From Phialophora verrucosa (taxonomy: Eukaryota; Ascomycota; Eurotiomycetes; Chaetothyriales; Herpotrichiellaceae): 64,000 nucleotides of DNA. Of the stretch, positions 46,478 through 57,592 are shown piece after piece. Numbering within the stretch: position 1 is the first letter of the stretch; every line of letters begins with the position of its first letter. Position numbers and translations under genes: made by a program. The stretch covers positions 3,338,443 through 3,402,442 of the forward strand of contig MSED01000015.1 of NCBI GenBank assembly GCA_002099365.1. Reading direction: 5' to 3'. Under the pieces are notes generated by a model. The model searched no databases and was not told the DNA's origin. It was given only the letters and a program-made list of their open reading frames with translations.

Positions 46478-49400
46478 CTTTCCCCTCTTTAGCCTATTTA
46501 TTATCCGCAATATACTTAAGGTAGGACACCGCTTACCTATCTGTTATCTTCCTTTCCTTATAGCTAACTATATAGGCCTTTAAAGTGTAAAAGCCGAACC
46601 CTAAGCCCCTAAAGTTATCTAAACCTATTATTCTATAATAGTAATATTAGAATATAATTACTACTATATCGAGTTTATTAAATAAACTAAAGTAATAATA
46701 GCTTATATTAAGTATACGAACTATAGTAAGGTCTACTTCTATTTAAGGGAGTAGAGTATAAAATATATAGTGTACCTTTAGCACTAGAGAAAGTATAATA
46801 AAATATTTTCTATAAAGGAACTTTATAAAATTAGAGAATAAAAGAAATAATTAATAGTTAAGTCTCGGGCTAAAAGGCGTAAAATCGCGTATTTATAAAA
46901 AGTACTTACTAAGCTAAAGGAGGGCGATATTAATCTTTAAGATTCCCTAGCTCGGCTAGATAAAATTTCTAGTAATATATTAAAATAAGAAATAATAGTA
47001 TTAAGTACTTTTAATAAAATACTAACTTAAAATAAAATAGCTCTTACTAAGCCTAACTTTATTTAGTACGAAATCCCTATAACTAAATCTATTAACTAGA
47101 ATAAGATATTAAACTTTAATAGAGGTTAGTTTATAGCGGGCTAACCCGTCGACCGGTAATACTATCTAATAAGGCTTCTTAGTAAGTACTCCTCTAGTTT
47201 CTATATATTCTTAAAGTCGTTATACTCTAACTACTTAACTAAATAATATCTTAGTTTTTTATTAAAGTAGTCTATAATCCTTTCTATATCGTATAGAGGC
47301 TCCTAAGTCTCTTTATAAATTAAAACTAATTTAGGTTTAGTATTTCGAGAGGCCTTTTCTAATAGCGATTTATAAAAGACTAGATAAATATTTATACTAG
47401 TAAGTAATTTTATTTCGAATATAACCGGCCCTAGTTTCCTTTTAATTTTATATAGTCTAATTTTTATATGATTAAGTTTATTTAATAGTCTTATTATTTT
47501 ATTATTTTTTCGTAAAATATAGACTTTCTCCCTCTCCTAAAAGTCTAGTCCCTTAAACCTTTTCTTATTTACTTATTTTATCGTTTTTTATTAGATTTTC
47601 TATAGTTTATATTTAAGTATTCTATATAATAATTATAACTTCTTAACTAAGATTTTTACCTTTTCTATAATTAGTTTCATTCTTCTTAAGTCCTTTTCGA
47701 TATTCGGGTATCTTCCGTAATTAGCGTAAAATAATAATATATTTATTAATAATATTAAGTTATTATATATAAATTATATAATTAATAGAAGTTCTATTTA
47801 ATTATCTTATTAGTAGTTTATATAATATCGTAAATATTACTCTAGTATCTAATTTATTCTTTTAGTTTATCTATCTATCTATAGGTAATATACCGTCGAT
47901 AGCTTCTAATATATTCCTGTAAAATCTATAAGTAATTACTAGAACTACGAAGTAAATAATTTATCTTAGTTTAATTTAATTATATCTAGTGTACTATATT
48001 ATACTATCACTATTTTTATAAGGGTATATACTATATCTTTAGCTGTTACTAATTCTTTCTATAGTTTAAAGTATATATACTTAGTTAATTTATCTCTAAT
48101 AACTAGGATTAAATTATACCTAACTCTCGTTAATAGTTCTCTAGACTTTAGTAATTTAATAATAAAATCTAGTATAATCGTTAACTATACTTAGTCTAGT
48201 AATTCTATTATTTATAGTAACCTATATAGTTTATATCTTATATATTTTACTTTATAGTATATATTATAACCTTTAATATATTCTTCGACTTTTTTTTATA
48301 GTTATAGCTATATATAGTCTCTTATAACTAGTTTAATTATTTTATTAATTCCTTAGTAACCTATAGACTTATTATTATATCTAGTAGCGATAATATCTTT
48401 CCTCTATTATATTATAAGCTTAAGTTATTCTATTATTATTATAATTATTTATATTTTCCGATATATTAAAATATTACTCTATTACTTTAATAGCGCCGCT
48501 AGTTCCGGTTTTATCGTACTTATATAGTCTACTCTTCTACTAAAGGTATCTGTCTTACTATTTTCGGTTCTCTAAATATAGTTTATTCGGAAGTTATAAT
48601 AAGCGAGTATCTTAACCTATTTAACTTATCTTCTATTAAGTTCCTTAATTATAATTTAGTATAATAAGTTCTTATAATCTATAAAGATTTAAACTAGATA
48701 TTTAGTACCTTTAAGGTAAACCCTTTACTATTAAAGTACTTCTATAATTATTAATAATTTCTTATTATAAATATTATAATTTAACTTTAGTCCCGTTATT
48801 CTTTAGGAGTAGTATACTACTAATCTAGCTTTACTATCTCCTCCTTTCTAAGTAAGGTATACTCTAATCGCTTTATCGGATATATTTATTTCGAGTAATA
48901 CTTTCTTTTCCGAGTTAAAGATAACTAAGATAGATATATTAATAAGACGCTTTTTTATCTCCTTAAAGAATTCCTATTCCTTTATCCTAAAATAGAAGTC
49001 TTCTCTCTTCTTTATTAATCTAGTTATTAATTCTATAAGCCTAGAAAATCCTTCTATAAACCGCCGATAATAGTTTACTAGCCTTAGGAACGCTTATACT
49101 TCCTTAACTATCTTTAGTTACGGCTATTCTTTAATAGCTTAGACTTTTACTAGATTTAGCTTTAGCTATTCTTCTAATATAAGATAGTCTAAGAATATTA
49201 TTTCTTATTTATAAAATTCGTACTTATTAAGTTTAAGTAGTAAATCTATTTACTATAACTTCCCTATTACTCTTTTAATATATTTTACGTACTCCTTATA
49301 GGTATTAGAATAAATTAAGATATCGTCTAAATAAGCGAAGATAAAGTTTCCTAAATATTCCTTTAGCGTATTATTAATAAAGGCTTAGAACATTATAGAA

Positions 49401-52400
49401 GCGTTAGTTAATTTAAAGGGTATAACTAGATATTTATAGACTCCCTAACTTATTCGGAAAGCTGTCTTCCACTCTTCGCCTTCGGCTATCCGTACTTAAT
49501 AGTAAGTATCCTATATATTAAGTACGATAAGCTATTAGGCCTTCTCTAGCTAATTCTATAATTCTTAAATTAACGGTATTAAATAGATATTCTTCTTAAT
49601 AATTATATTTAATAATCTAAAATCGATATAAGGCCTTAATATTCTATCTTTCTTATTTATAAAGAGTACCCTGTAAGATATCCTTAGTTTATTGTTCTTT
49701 TTAATAAAACCCTTAGCTTCTAAATCTTATACGTATTTATATAGGAAATTAGACTCTTTTCTAGATAGTTCCCTTAACTATCCTTTATATAAAGGTTCTT
49801 CTATTCCTTTAATAAACTTAATTAAATAATCTTAAGGTTTATATTTAGGTAGCGCGACAAGTCCTTCCCGTTTCTAGAATAAGTCCTTAAACTCTTTATA
49901 TTCCGAAAGTAGTTTATATATCTCTAGTCTAGCTAAAGCGTATCCCTTTAGTTATACCTAAATTACTCTAATAAAGGCCTTTAGAGGTAATTATTCTTCT
50001 ATTTTCTTTCTATAACTATAATCTAGAAACTTAATAGTTCTTTTCTTTTAATATATTCTCGAGTTATAGTCGAATAACTATACTATATCGAGTACTATAT
50101 TATACTTTAGTAGTATTATTATATTAAAAGATATCTTTTCTTAGTATTATTTAATTATTATTAGTATATCCTATACCTATTTAGTAATTATATCGGTAGT
50201 TCGTCCGTCTACTATTAATAAGGCGTATAGTAGTTTTTTCTTTCTAATATATCTATTTAGCTTCTTACTTATCTCTTTACTAATATAGTTCTAGTTAACT
50301 CTATAGTCTATTAAAGCTTTAGCCCTTCTTTCTATAAGCTCTACTTTAAAAGTAATATACTTTATATATTACTTAAATAAGATTATATATAGAATATAAA
50401 GTCTTTCTCTAAGATAATTTAACCTCTTTAGTCTATCTTTAAATTATTTTTTAGTAACCCCTAATATATATATCTCTAAGTATTCTAAGAATAATCCGCT
50501 TTAAAGTATTTATCTAATACTTTAAAGGCTTCTAAATATATCTTAGTACGTAGTAAATCTAAGTCTATATAGAAGAGATATTTATATCTTAGCTCCTTAT
50601 AGTAATAACTCGCTAAATATTAATATTAGAAATATTCCGCGATAAATTTATAATAAAGTTAATAGTTTACTATTTCTTTTACTAGTGTAGAAGTCTCTAT
50701 ATTCCTTATTATTATTAAATAGTTCTTAATTCTATAATAAATATATAAGTATTATTTTATTATATACCCTTTATTTTAACACTTATATTCTTTTTCGATT
50801 ATTTCTTTAAATACCTCGAGATAAATCTTTATATATCGGTTTAAGAGATTAATATTATAGTAGTACTAGTAGTTAGTAACCTAATTATATAGGTAGGTGT
50901 TATCTTTATATAGAAAGCTTTTCGCTAAGTGTATCTTTCTTACTCTATTATTAATAATTACCCTTACTTACCTAATTTCCCCGACTATATAGCCTAGGCT
51001 TTTACACCTTTAATATACGTCCTATATATCTCTTTCCTTCTTTAGTAGTCGATTAACTCAGATTATTATCGGTAAGATATCCTAATAGATATATATCTCT
51101 TTATAGTCCTCGTACTATTTATTAAAGTAGTAAATTAAAGTAATCCGTTTAAGGTATAGTTATATTAGCGCTTCTTTATTAAAGACTATATAAATATATT
51201 ATCTACTTATATATTTCGCTAAATATAGTTCCTTTATTATCTATATATTAATAATAATTATAATATATTTATCCGATTAGTTAATAGTAATAAATTATTA
51301 TTCCTTCTAGTTATTATCGAGTTCTAGCGGTAGATCCCGGGATTAGTTATCTTATTATTCTTCCTAGACTATTATACTTAGAGTTTATATTATTATCCTC
51401 TATACTTAAGCTAACACTTCTTATAGGAGTTTAATTATTATTATTTCTCTGGCTATATAGATATATAGCCGTAATTCCTTATAATTTATCTTCTTATAAA
51501 ACTTTACTATAAGGTATATAAATATAGATAGCTCTCTATTAAGCCTAAAAACTATATATTAATATCTTATTAACTCTCCTTAAAGGTATTTAGATTCTAT
51601 ATAATAAAGTTTTTCCTAGTATAGTATAACTAATATAATTTCTTTTCTTATTATATAGATAGTAATAAACTTAATAAGTTCGCTATTATTACTTATTATC
51701 TAGAAGCTATTATTATTTCTTTTTTCTTTAATATCTTGTAAGTCTCCTTCTTAAGTAAGAGTTTTCTAAATCTCTCTAGTTTTCTTATTATATCGGTTTT
51801 TCCGTTTCTTAAATAGCTAAGGAAACTAGCCTAACTCTATTTTCTTAAAATAATATATAAGGTAATTATTATTATAATAGGCGGTTTAAAATAAAGCTAT
51901 ATATTAATTAAATATAGTTCCTTTATATACTTTTATAAAAGCTATTATAACTTCTCTTAAAGCGACTTCCTTTAAGCGATCCTCTTAAGATATACTATAC
52001 TCTTTATAAGCTTCTTAATATAGATATCTCGACTATACTATTATACCTTAACTATTAATAGTTATTTAGGTTTTTTCTATAATATCGACCTTTTTCGCTA
52101 TAGAACCGGCTATACCGTTACTTATTATTATATATAGTCCTTAAATTATTTATCGATAATCTTTTATATAATATCTAGGTTTTCTATAAGTATAGTATAG
52201 TCCTTCCTTTCCTTATTAAGCTCTTAGCTTACCCTTCTAACCTCTACCTTAATATCCCCCTCGGCCTCTTATATAATTACCTCTATTCCTTAAAGGTAGG
52301 CTTCGGTATATAAGGTTAAAGTCTATTAAATCTCTATAGTACTATCGCCCTTAGAATTAATAGCCCCTTCTAGTATACTTAACTAGGTTATAGCGCCTAT

Positions 52401-53084
52401 TCTATTTTAGTTATAATTTATATAGTTAATTATTAATCTTAATTACTTTATCTACTATCTATTTATAATTAGTAAATAAATTTATTATTCCTTAATAAAT
52501 TTACTCTTTAAGTTTATTATAGAAGATTTAAGCGAATATATCTTTATCCTTCTAGTTTAATTTCTTAGTAATCTAGTTAAACTTAAAGTAGTAAGCTATA
52601 GTAGACTCTTATTACTTAATAGTATAGATTACTCGGGCCGCTATATATTTATCGTTAATAGTACCGAATACTTTACGGATACGAGTCTTAAACTCGATAA
52701 AGTATTTAAAGTAAAATAATATATTAACGTCGGGTTTAGTATCGTTTATATACCCCTTTATAGTAAGTTTAAACTATATAAACACTAGTTCTTTAAGATA
52801 TATTATAGTATATATAACTTTACTAGATCTATCCTTAAACTTAATTAAATTAAGTTTAAATATAAGTTTAAGTTAAATTAAGAAGGTATTAAGCTAACTA
52901 TAACGTTTATTAAATAGGTTAACCTTAAGTGCGTCTTTCTTATCGTCGACCCTAGCTCTAGCGGATAGGCTAGTAGTAGAAAGGTTTCTAAGGCTCCCTA
53001 TAGTTAGTTAATTAATTTTTAACAACTTAAGTCGGGAACCGCTAGATATTCCTTATTACTACTTGTCGAGATAAGTAATTAATA

Positions 53085-53509
53085 TATTATAAATCGCTTT
53101 ATATAAAGTAATATAGCGGTTTAAGAGGTTTCTTTTACTAATAGAGTAGTAATATAATATTAGCTTAAGGTAAAGGTACGTAATTACTTATAATAGTATA
53201 AAGTAGAATAATACTTCTAAGACCTAAAGGTAGAGGTTAGAGTATAACTATTATTAACTATATTTTCTATAAAGATAAATCTAGTTATAACTATATATAT
53301 AGATAGGTTTCCTATTCTAGTAGATCTAGGCGTTATATAGTTGCAGCCGGTGCTCTTATAATCTATAACTCCTATAATAGCCTCTTTCCTATTATAGAAG
53401 TTACATAAGACCATATAACTCAGGTTAGCCTTACCTACGAGGCTATCCTCTGCTCGCCTAACCTTCCTCCCTTAGTTTCGGCTAGCCGTATAAAGGTCGG
53501 TTCGTAATA
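53085..53509 (-). repeat. 5' LTR of chromovirus A
   Basis: 425 bp, identical in length to the other LTR of the element. The sequence immediately left of it, read on the minus strand, matches the post-LTR leader of the plus-strand copy. Confidence 0.75.
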
Positions 53510-54562
53510 CGAGAATAAGATTATAATCTATTACTTTTACTACTAAATAGCGATAATTAAATTTTTAATTACTTTAAGTTTATTTATTATAATAATATTA
53601 ATATAATATATCCTATAGATTTTTAATAATTAACCGTTTATAATATATATATAAACTATAGCCTACTTATTTAGTAATAATAACTCGATAGCTAAGGGAT
53701 AAGAAATAAAGCTTATTTACGCCCCGCTATCGAGTAGTATATAGACTGTTCGCGTCTCGGTCGGCGAACTTATTTTTACTTATAAGACTAGCGTCTAGTC
53801 GCTAAGCTATTTAGTATTATAGGATCTAACGACCTTTTATTTATTTAACCCTAGCGCTATAACGGCGCTTAATAAACTAAGATTTATTTTTTTAACCGAC
53901 CTTTATCTTACTTTCTCTAGAAGCTTCTATTATACTTCGCTTATAATTTAGATATAGTACTCTTCTTAAAATATAGATAATTAACTTTCTTATACCTCTT
54001 TTTATTATAGTTAAAGCACTCCTTTAAAAAGAGGCGGCAATTAAATATTAAGGTCCGCCGCCTTAACTTCTTTAAAGATATAAGCGAACCTCTCTCGCTT
54101 AGCGCCTATAAGTCTCGCGCTTCTCGATGGCTTAGCTATCCTAATAAGTTTTAAGATAGTTCTTAAGTATTTATTAATATATATATAGATTAATAGCGAT
54201 CTATAGCGCGACTTTTTAAAATAATTATTTCTAGATATTAAGCTAAAGTTAAGACTTACGCTTTAAAAGTAATTATTTAAAGATCTCGCCTTATTATATT
54301 TTATAAACTAAGCGTTAGCGTATAGAATAAAGCTTAGCTCTTCCTCTCGTCCTTATTTAAAAGACTAATTTCCTCCTTTAGTAACTTTATTTAATATACT
54401 AAGTCTTAAATTAACTATAATATACTTTACTTAAAAGACCTTAGCGTCTTAAGTACTTTTCCTTTATAAATATTTATATCTTTAATAATATTCTTATACT
54501 AAATAATAAATTAATTCTATATTATAAAAATTAATTAATTTTCTTACTTATCTCGCCGCTAT

Positions 54563-54760
54563 TTATTAAGGGCGCGATTCTTAAGATAATTTACTATAAT
54601 ATATATATAACTCGGTTAATCCGGTACTATATTGTATAGAAGCGACTCGAAGATAGTTCGCTAGTTATTATTAAATATATATAGCTATTATATAAACTTA
54701 GCCTTAAAAAACTTTAACTTAATTATCCTTAATATTTTCTAGACTTCTTCTTTATCTCTT
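54563..54760. repeat. Direct repeat, copy 1 (about 198 bp)
   Basis: It matches 56424-56621, sharing attaaatatatatagctatta and tatataaactta with flanking similarity; differences are mainly transitions. It lies inside element B while its partner lies outside, so the two probably mark copies of another repeat family. Confidence 0.45.
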
Positions 54761-55223
54761 TTAATTATATTACTAAAGTATCGCTTATAAGTCGATAATA
54801 TAATATCTATAATCTTAACGAATACTATAAGAGTTTTACCCGCGACTTCCGCCTCTATTACCTAAATTTCGTCTTTTAACCGCTACTTACGGAAGATCTC
54901 CGCTAGATAAATATACCGCCTTAATAGCTTTTATATTTCCGACTCTTCTAGGGTCGAATTATATATATTATATACGGGACTTATATAGTCTAGCTATATA
55001 CCGCGGTTATCTTCGTCTTTATCCTCGTCTAGCTCTAGAGTATTTTATTCTCTAGGGTCAGCGACGGAGGGTTTAATTATAGGTTCTGTCGTAGAGCAAC
55101 TCAACGGCCCCGCCTCTATAGGGGTTACTCCTTAAGGAGAGTTTATTCTCTTTAGCGTTATCGCTCTTATGATTCGCGCGATAATCGCTTACTCTAGCTA
55201 ATTCGAGAGGTATACTTTAAAAA

Positions 55224-55450
55224 TATTAAGAATAAGCCTATATAAATAGATAAAGTAAAGTAAATAAGTAATAACCGAAAATTAAGTTATTCCTTAACTA
55301 TCTGTCTTAACTAAGTAGACTTAAAGTATAAGAGAGGAGGAAGAGTCTTTTATATAGTAAGTGTACGAAAGATAAGCTTCTCGTATACTTTAAGCTTAGC
55401 GGGGAATATTAGGTCTTTATATAGCGGTGTGTTTAGCTATTTGTAATAAT
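55224..55450. repeat. Right terminal repeat of element B
   Basis: Partner of 44591-44817, same orientation, 10.6 kb away. Confidence 0.6.
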
Positions 55451-55831
55451 AAGTTAATTACTATAATTATATAATACGCGAAAGAATAAGATATATTATA
55501 TTTATTTCTATTATTATTAGGCGACTTATTATTACTATTACTATTATAATAGCTACTACCGCCGCTACTCGCGGCCGCGGCGCCTATAGCGTTAAAGTCG
55601 GCGAAGGCGAGAGGGGTAAGGGGGGCGGGGGCGGCGGGAGTAAAGGCGGGAGGTATAGAGGGAATTTAAACTTTAAGAGCCGATATTAATATAATTAGTA
55701 TATACTAAGCATAAAGAGTAATTTATATTTATTAGTAAAAATTAAGAAAGAAGATTAATTAACTAAAAGATTAACTATATATTAATTAAATATAATATAA
55801 TATATAAATCGCTATAGAGGAGTACTTATAG

Positions 55832-55882
<51 letters not shown>

Positions 55883-56423
55883 AAAGAGAGAAAAAAAAAG
55901 AAGAAAAAGAAGAATAGAAAGATAATTTTAATTATAAATATATAGTAACTATTAAGTATAATAACGACTTTATTACTATAGATAATAATAACTATCTTTA
56001 TTATTAATAGTTATATTTACTATTAATAATAGGCTATATACTTAATAAAGCTACGCGCTAAGGGTAAGGCTATAGCTTATTAATATTATAGCACTATAAT
56101 AGAAGTAATATACCCGAAAACTACTTAAATAATAATACTTACTATAAAGCTACTATAAGAACCTATATAATATATCTTATATATAACTATATCGCTTTTT
56201 AAGAATAAGAAGCCCCGGGGAGGGGGGATAGTTATTAGGAATATCTCGGGACGCTAAGGAAAATTCCGGTACTAAGGGTTTTATATAGATAAGGGGATAC
56301 TCGTATAAGAGAAGTATCCTTCTCTTATACTTTAAGTTTTCTATTAACTAAATATTAAGGGTAATCTAAGCTTTAAATACTATTATTATTACTATACTCT
56401 ACTTATCTTATTAAGCTATCCCT
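55451..56423. other. RIP-degraded DNA with GC islands and (ATT)n microsatellite
   Basis: It contains a GC-rich polypurine island at about 55556-55665, an (ATT)n run at about 55838-55880 followed by an A/G-rich tract, and an LTR-like start tattaggaata at about 56233. No gene. Confidence 0.45.
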
Positions 56424-56621
56424 AATATTAAGGGCGTAATTCTTAAGGTAGTTTACTATAGTATATATATAGCTTAACTAATTTAATATTATATTATATA
56501 AAAGCGACTTAAAGATAATTCGTTAGTTATTATTAAATATATATAGCTATTATATAAACTTAACCCTAAAAACTTTAGCTTTATTATCTTTAATACTTTT
56601 TAAACTTTTTTTTTATCTCTT
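56424..56621. repeat. Direct repeat, copy 2 (about 198 bp)
   Basis: Partner of 54563-54760 in the same orientation, 1.86 kb apart. Confidence 0.45.
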
Positions 56622-56665
56622 TATTAAAGATAAGCTTTATTAGTAATTAATAATAAATATATTAC

Positions 56666-57090
56666 CTATCTATAAATAAACTATAGATTAAATAGTTTCG
56701 GGTCGGGTTATAGAGGCTTTTATCCGGTCCGATAATAGTACTTAGATACTTTTACCCTGTCCGAGCCTAAGTCCGATTAGTTCTAAATAATATTTCGGAC
56801 AAGTCGGGTTTTATTAAGACTATCTAAAACCTTAAATTTTTACTAAAAATAATAATAATTTTAGTAATAATTCTAAAAAAAGTAATAAAATATACTAATT
56901 ATAGTAATTTTTTAAATTTTTTTTATTTCGGACTATACTAGTCATCCGACGGTATAGTCCGACCCCTATAGTGTCCGATTCGATAGGGCTCTTAGCATTA
57001 AATTAGCTATCCGATAGGGCTTAAAACCCTATAGGGTAGTATTATCCTATCGGACTACCTGGTGTCTAATCTATAGTCTATCTATAAATA
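56666..57090. mobile_element. MITE-like insertion candidate
   Basis: An exact 13-bp direct repeat ctatctataaata occurs at 56666-56678 and 57078-57090. Just inside are perfect 10-bp inverted repeats, ctatagatta at 56681-56690 and taatctatag at 57067-57076. The roughly 390-bp interior is non-coding but less AT-saturated than its surroundings, with many tccga/tcgga motifs. This is the layout of a small non-autonomous DNA transposon with target-site duplication, though AT-rich sequence makes chance matches more likely. Confidence 0.4.
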
Positions 57091-57159
57091 TATAGCGACT
57101 CTATTTAAAAGCTAAAGAGAGTTAGAGAGGAGATATATACGGCCCGCGCGCTATATATA

Positions 57160-57556
57160 TGTTACGAGCCGACCTTCATGGGGCCAGGGAGCTGGCCTAA
57201 GGGGAAGGTCTAGCGAAAGGTTGGACAGCCTCGTTGGCAAGGCTGAATCGGGGTCACGTGACCCAGGAATGGCTCTGTAGGGCTCTGAGGGCTCCGTTGG
57301 CAGAGCCACAGAGCCACGACAGAGCCACCCTGGGAAGACAAACTATATAGCGGACGGACCGGCCCTCCTCAAGGAACGGTCCGTAGTCAATAACAGTTAT
57401 ACTCCGACCCCTACCTTTAGGATACAGGAGTGTTGTTCCACCTTACGCCGTTGCAAGTGACCGCGTACCTTTACCTCAGCTAGTATCACGTTACCACTCC
57501 GCCAGCGAGAGAACCCTCGGACCGCAGCATCACCTCACGTGGAGCGATTCGTAACA
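57160..57556 (+). repeat. 5' LTR of chromovirus
   Basis: 397 bp bounded by perfect inverted termini TGTTACGA and TCGTAACA (TG...CA). U3 contains the 14-bp palindrome gggtcacgtgaccc at 57251-57264 and repeated GGCTCTG/CAGAGCC units. A TATA-like aactatatag is at 57341. The sequence directly after it (cattgactacccatc) is the expected primer-binding-site position, but I do not recognise the tRNA. Confidence 0.8.
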
Positions 57557-57592
57557 CATTGACTACCCATCTCAACGAGTAGTGACAAGGAT

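Larger units (their letters stand above)
46053..53509 (-). mobile_element. RIP-mutated Ty3/Gypsy chromovirus A (full-length, minus strand)
   Basis: It has two LTRs of exactly 425 bp (46053-46477 and 53085-53509). Read on the minus strand, the LTRs align with the 57160-57556 LTR. The leader and start of gag also align, with the gag ATG now ATA. The minus strand at about 47170-47290 still reads as a degraded chromodomain (YDIERIIDY, YYLVKWLEYND). All reading frames are riddled with TAA/TAG. The near-total loss of CpA/TpG in favour of TpA is the classic RIP signature. Length 7.46 kb. No clear target-site duplication was found. Confidence 0.8.
44591..55450. mobile_element. Outer LTR-type element B, nested by chromovirus A, RIP-mutated
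   Basis: Direct repeats of about 227 bp at 44591-44817 and 55224-55450 share long blocks, including taagagaggaggaagagtct and gaaagataagcttctcgtat. They differ mainly by C/T and G/A changes. They bracket 10.9 kb, of which 46053-53509 is a separate nested element, leaving about 3.4 kb of element B. No coding motif of B survives, so class (LTR element, TRIM or LARD) is unresolved. Orientation is unknown. Confidence 0.55.

Noticed and set aside
46048..53514. Target-site duplication around chromovirus A
   Set aside because: The five bases outside the two LTR ends (gtagg and cgaga) do not match; mutation or rearrangement may have erased it, so none is claimed.
55838..55880. (ATT)n run considered as a CRISPR-like or satellite array
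   Set aside because: It is a simple trinucleotide microsatellite with no spacers or longer unit.
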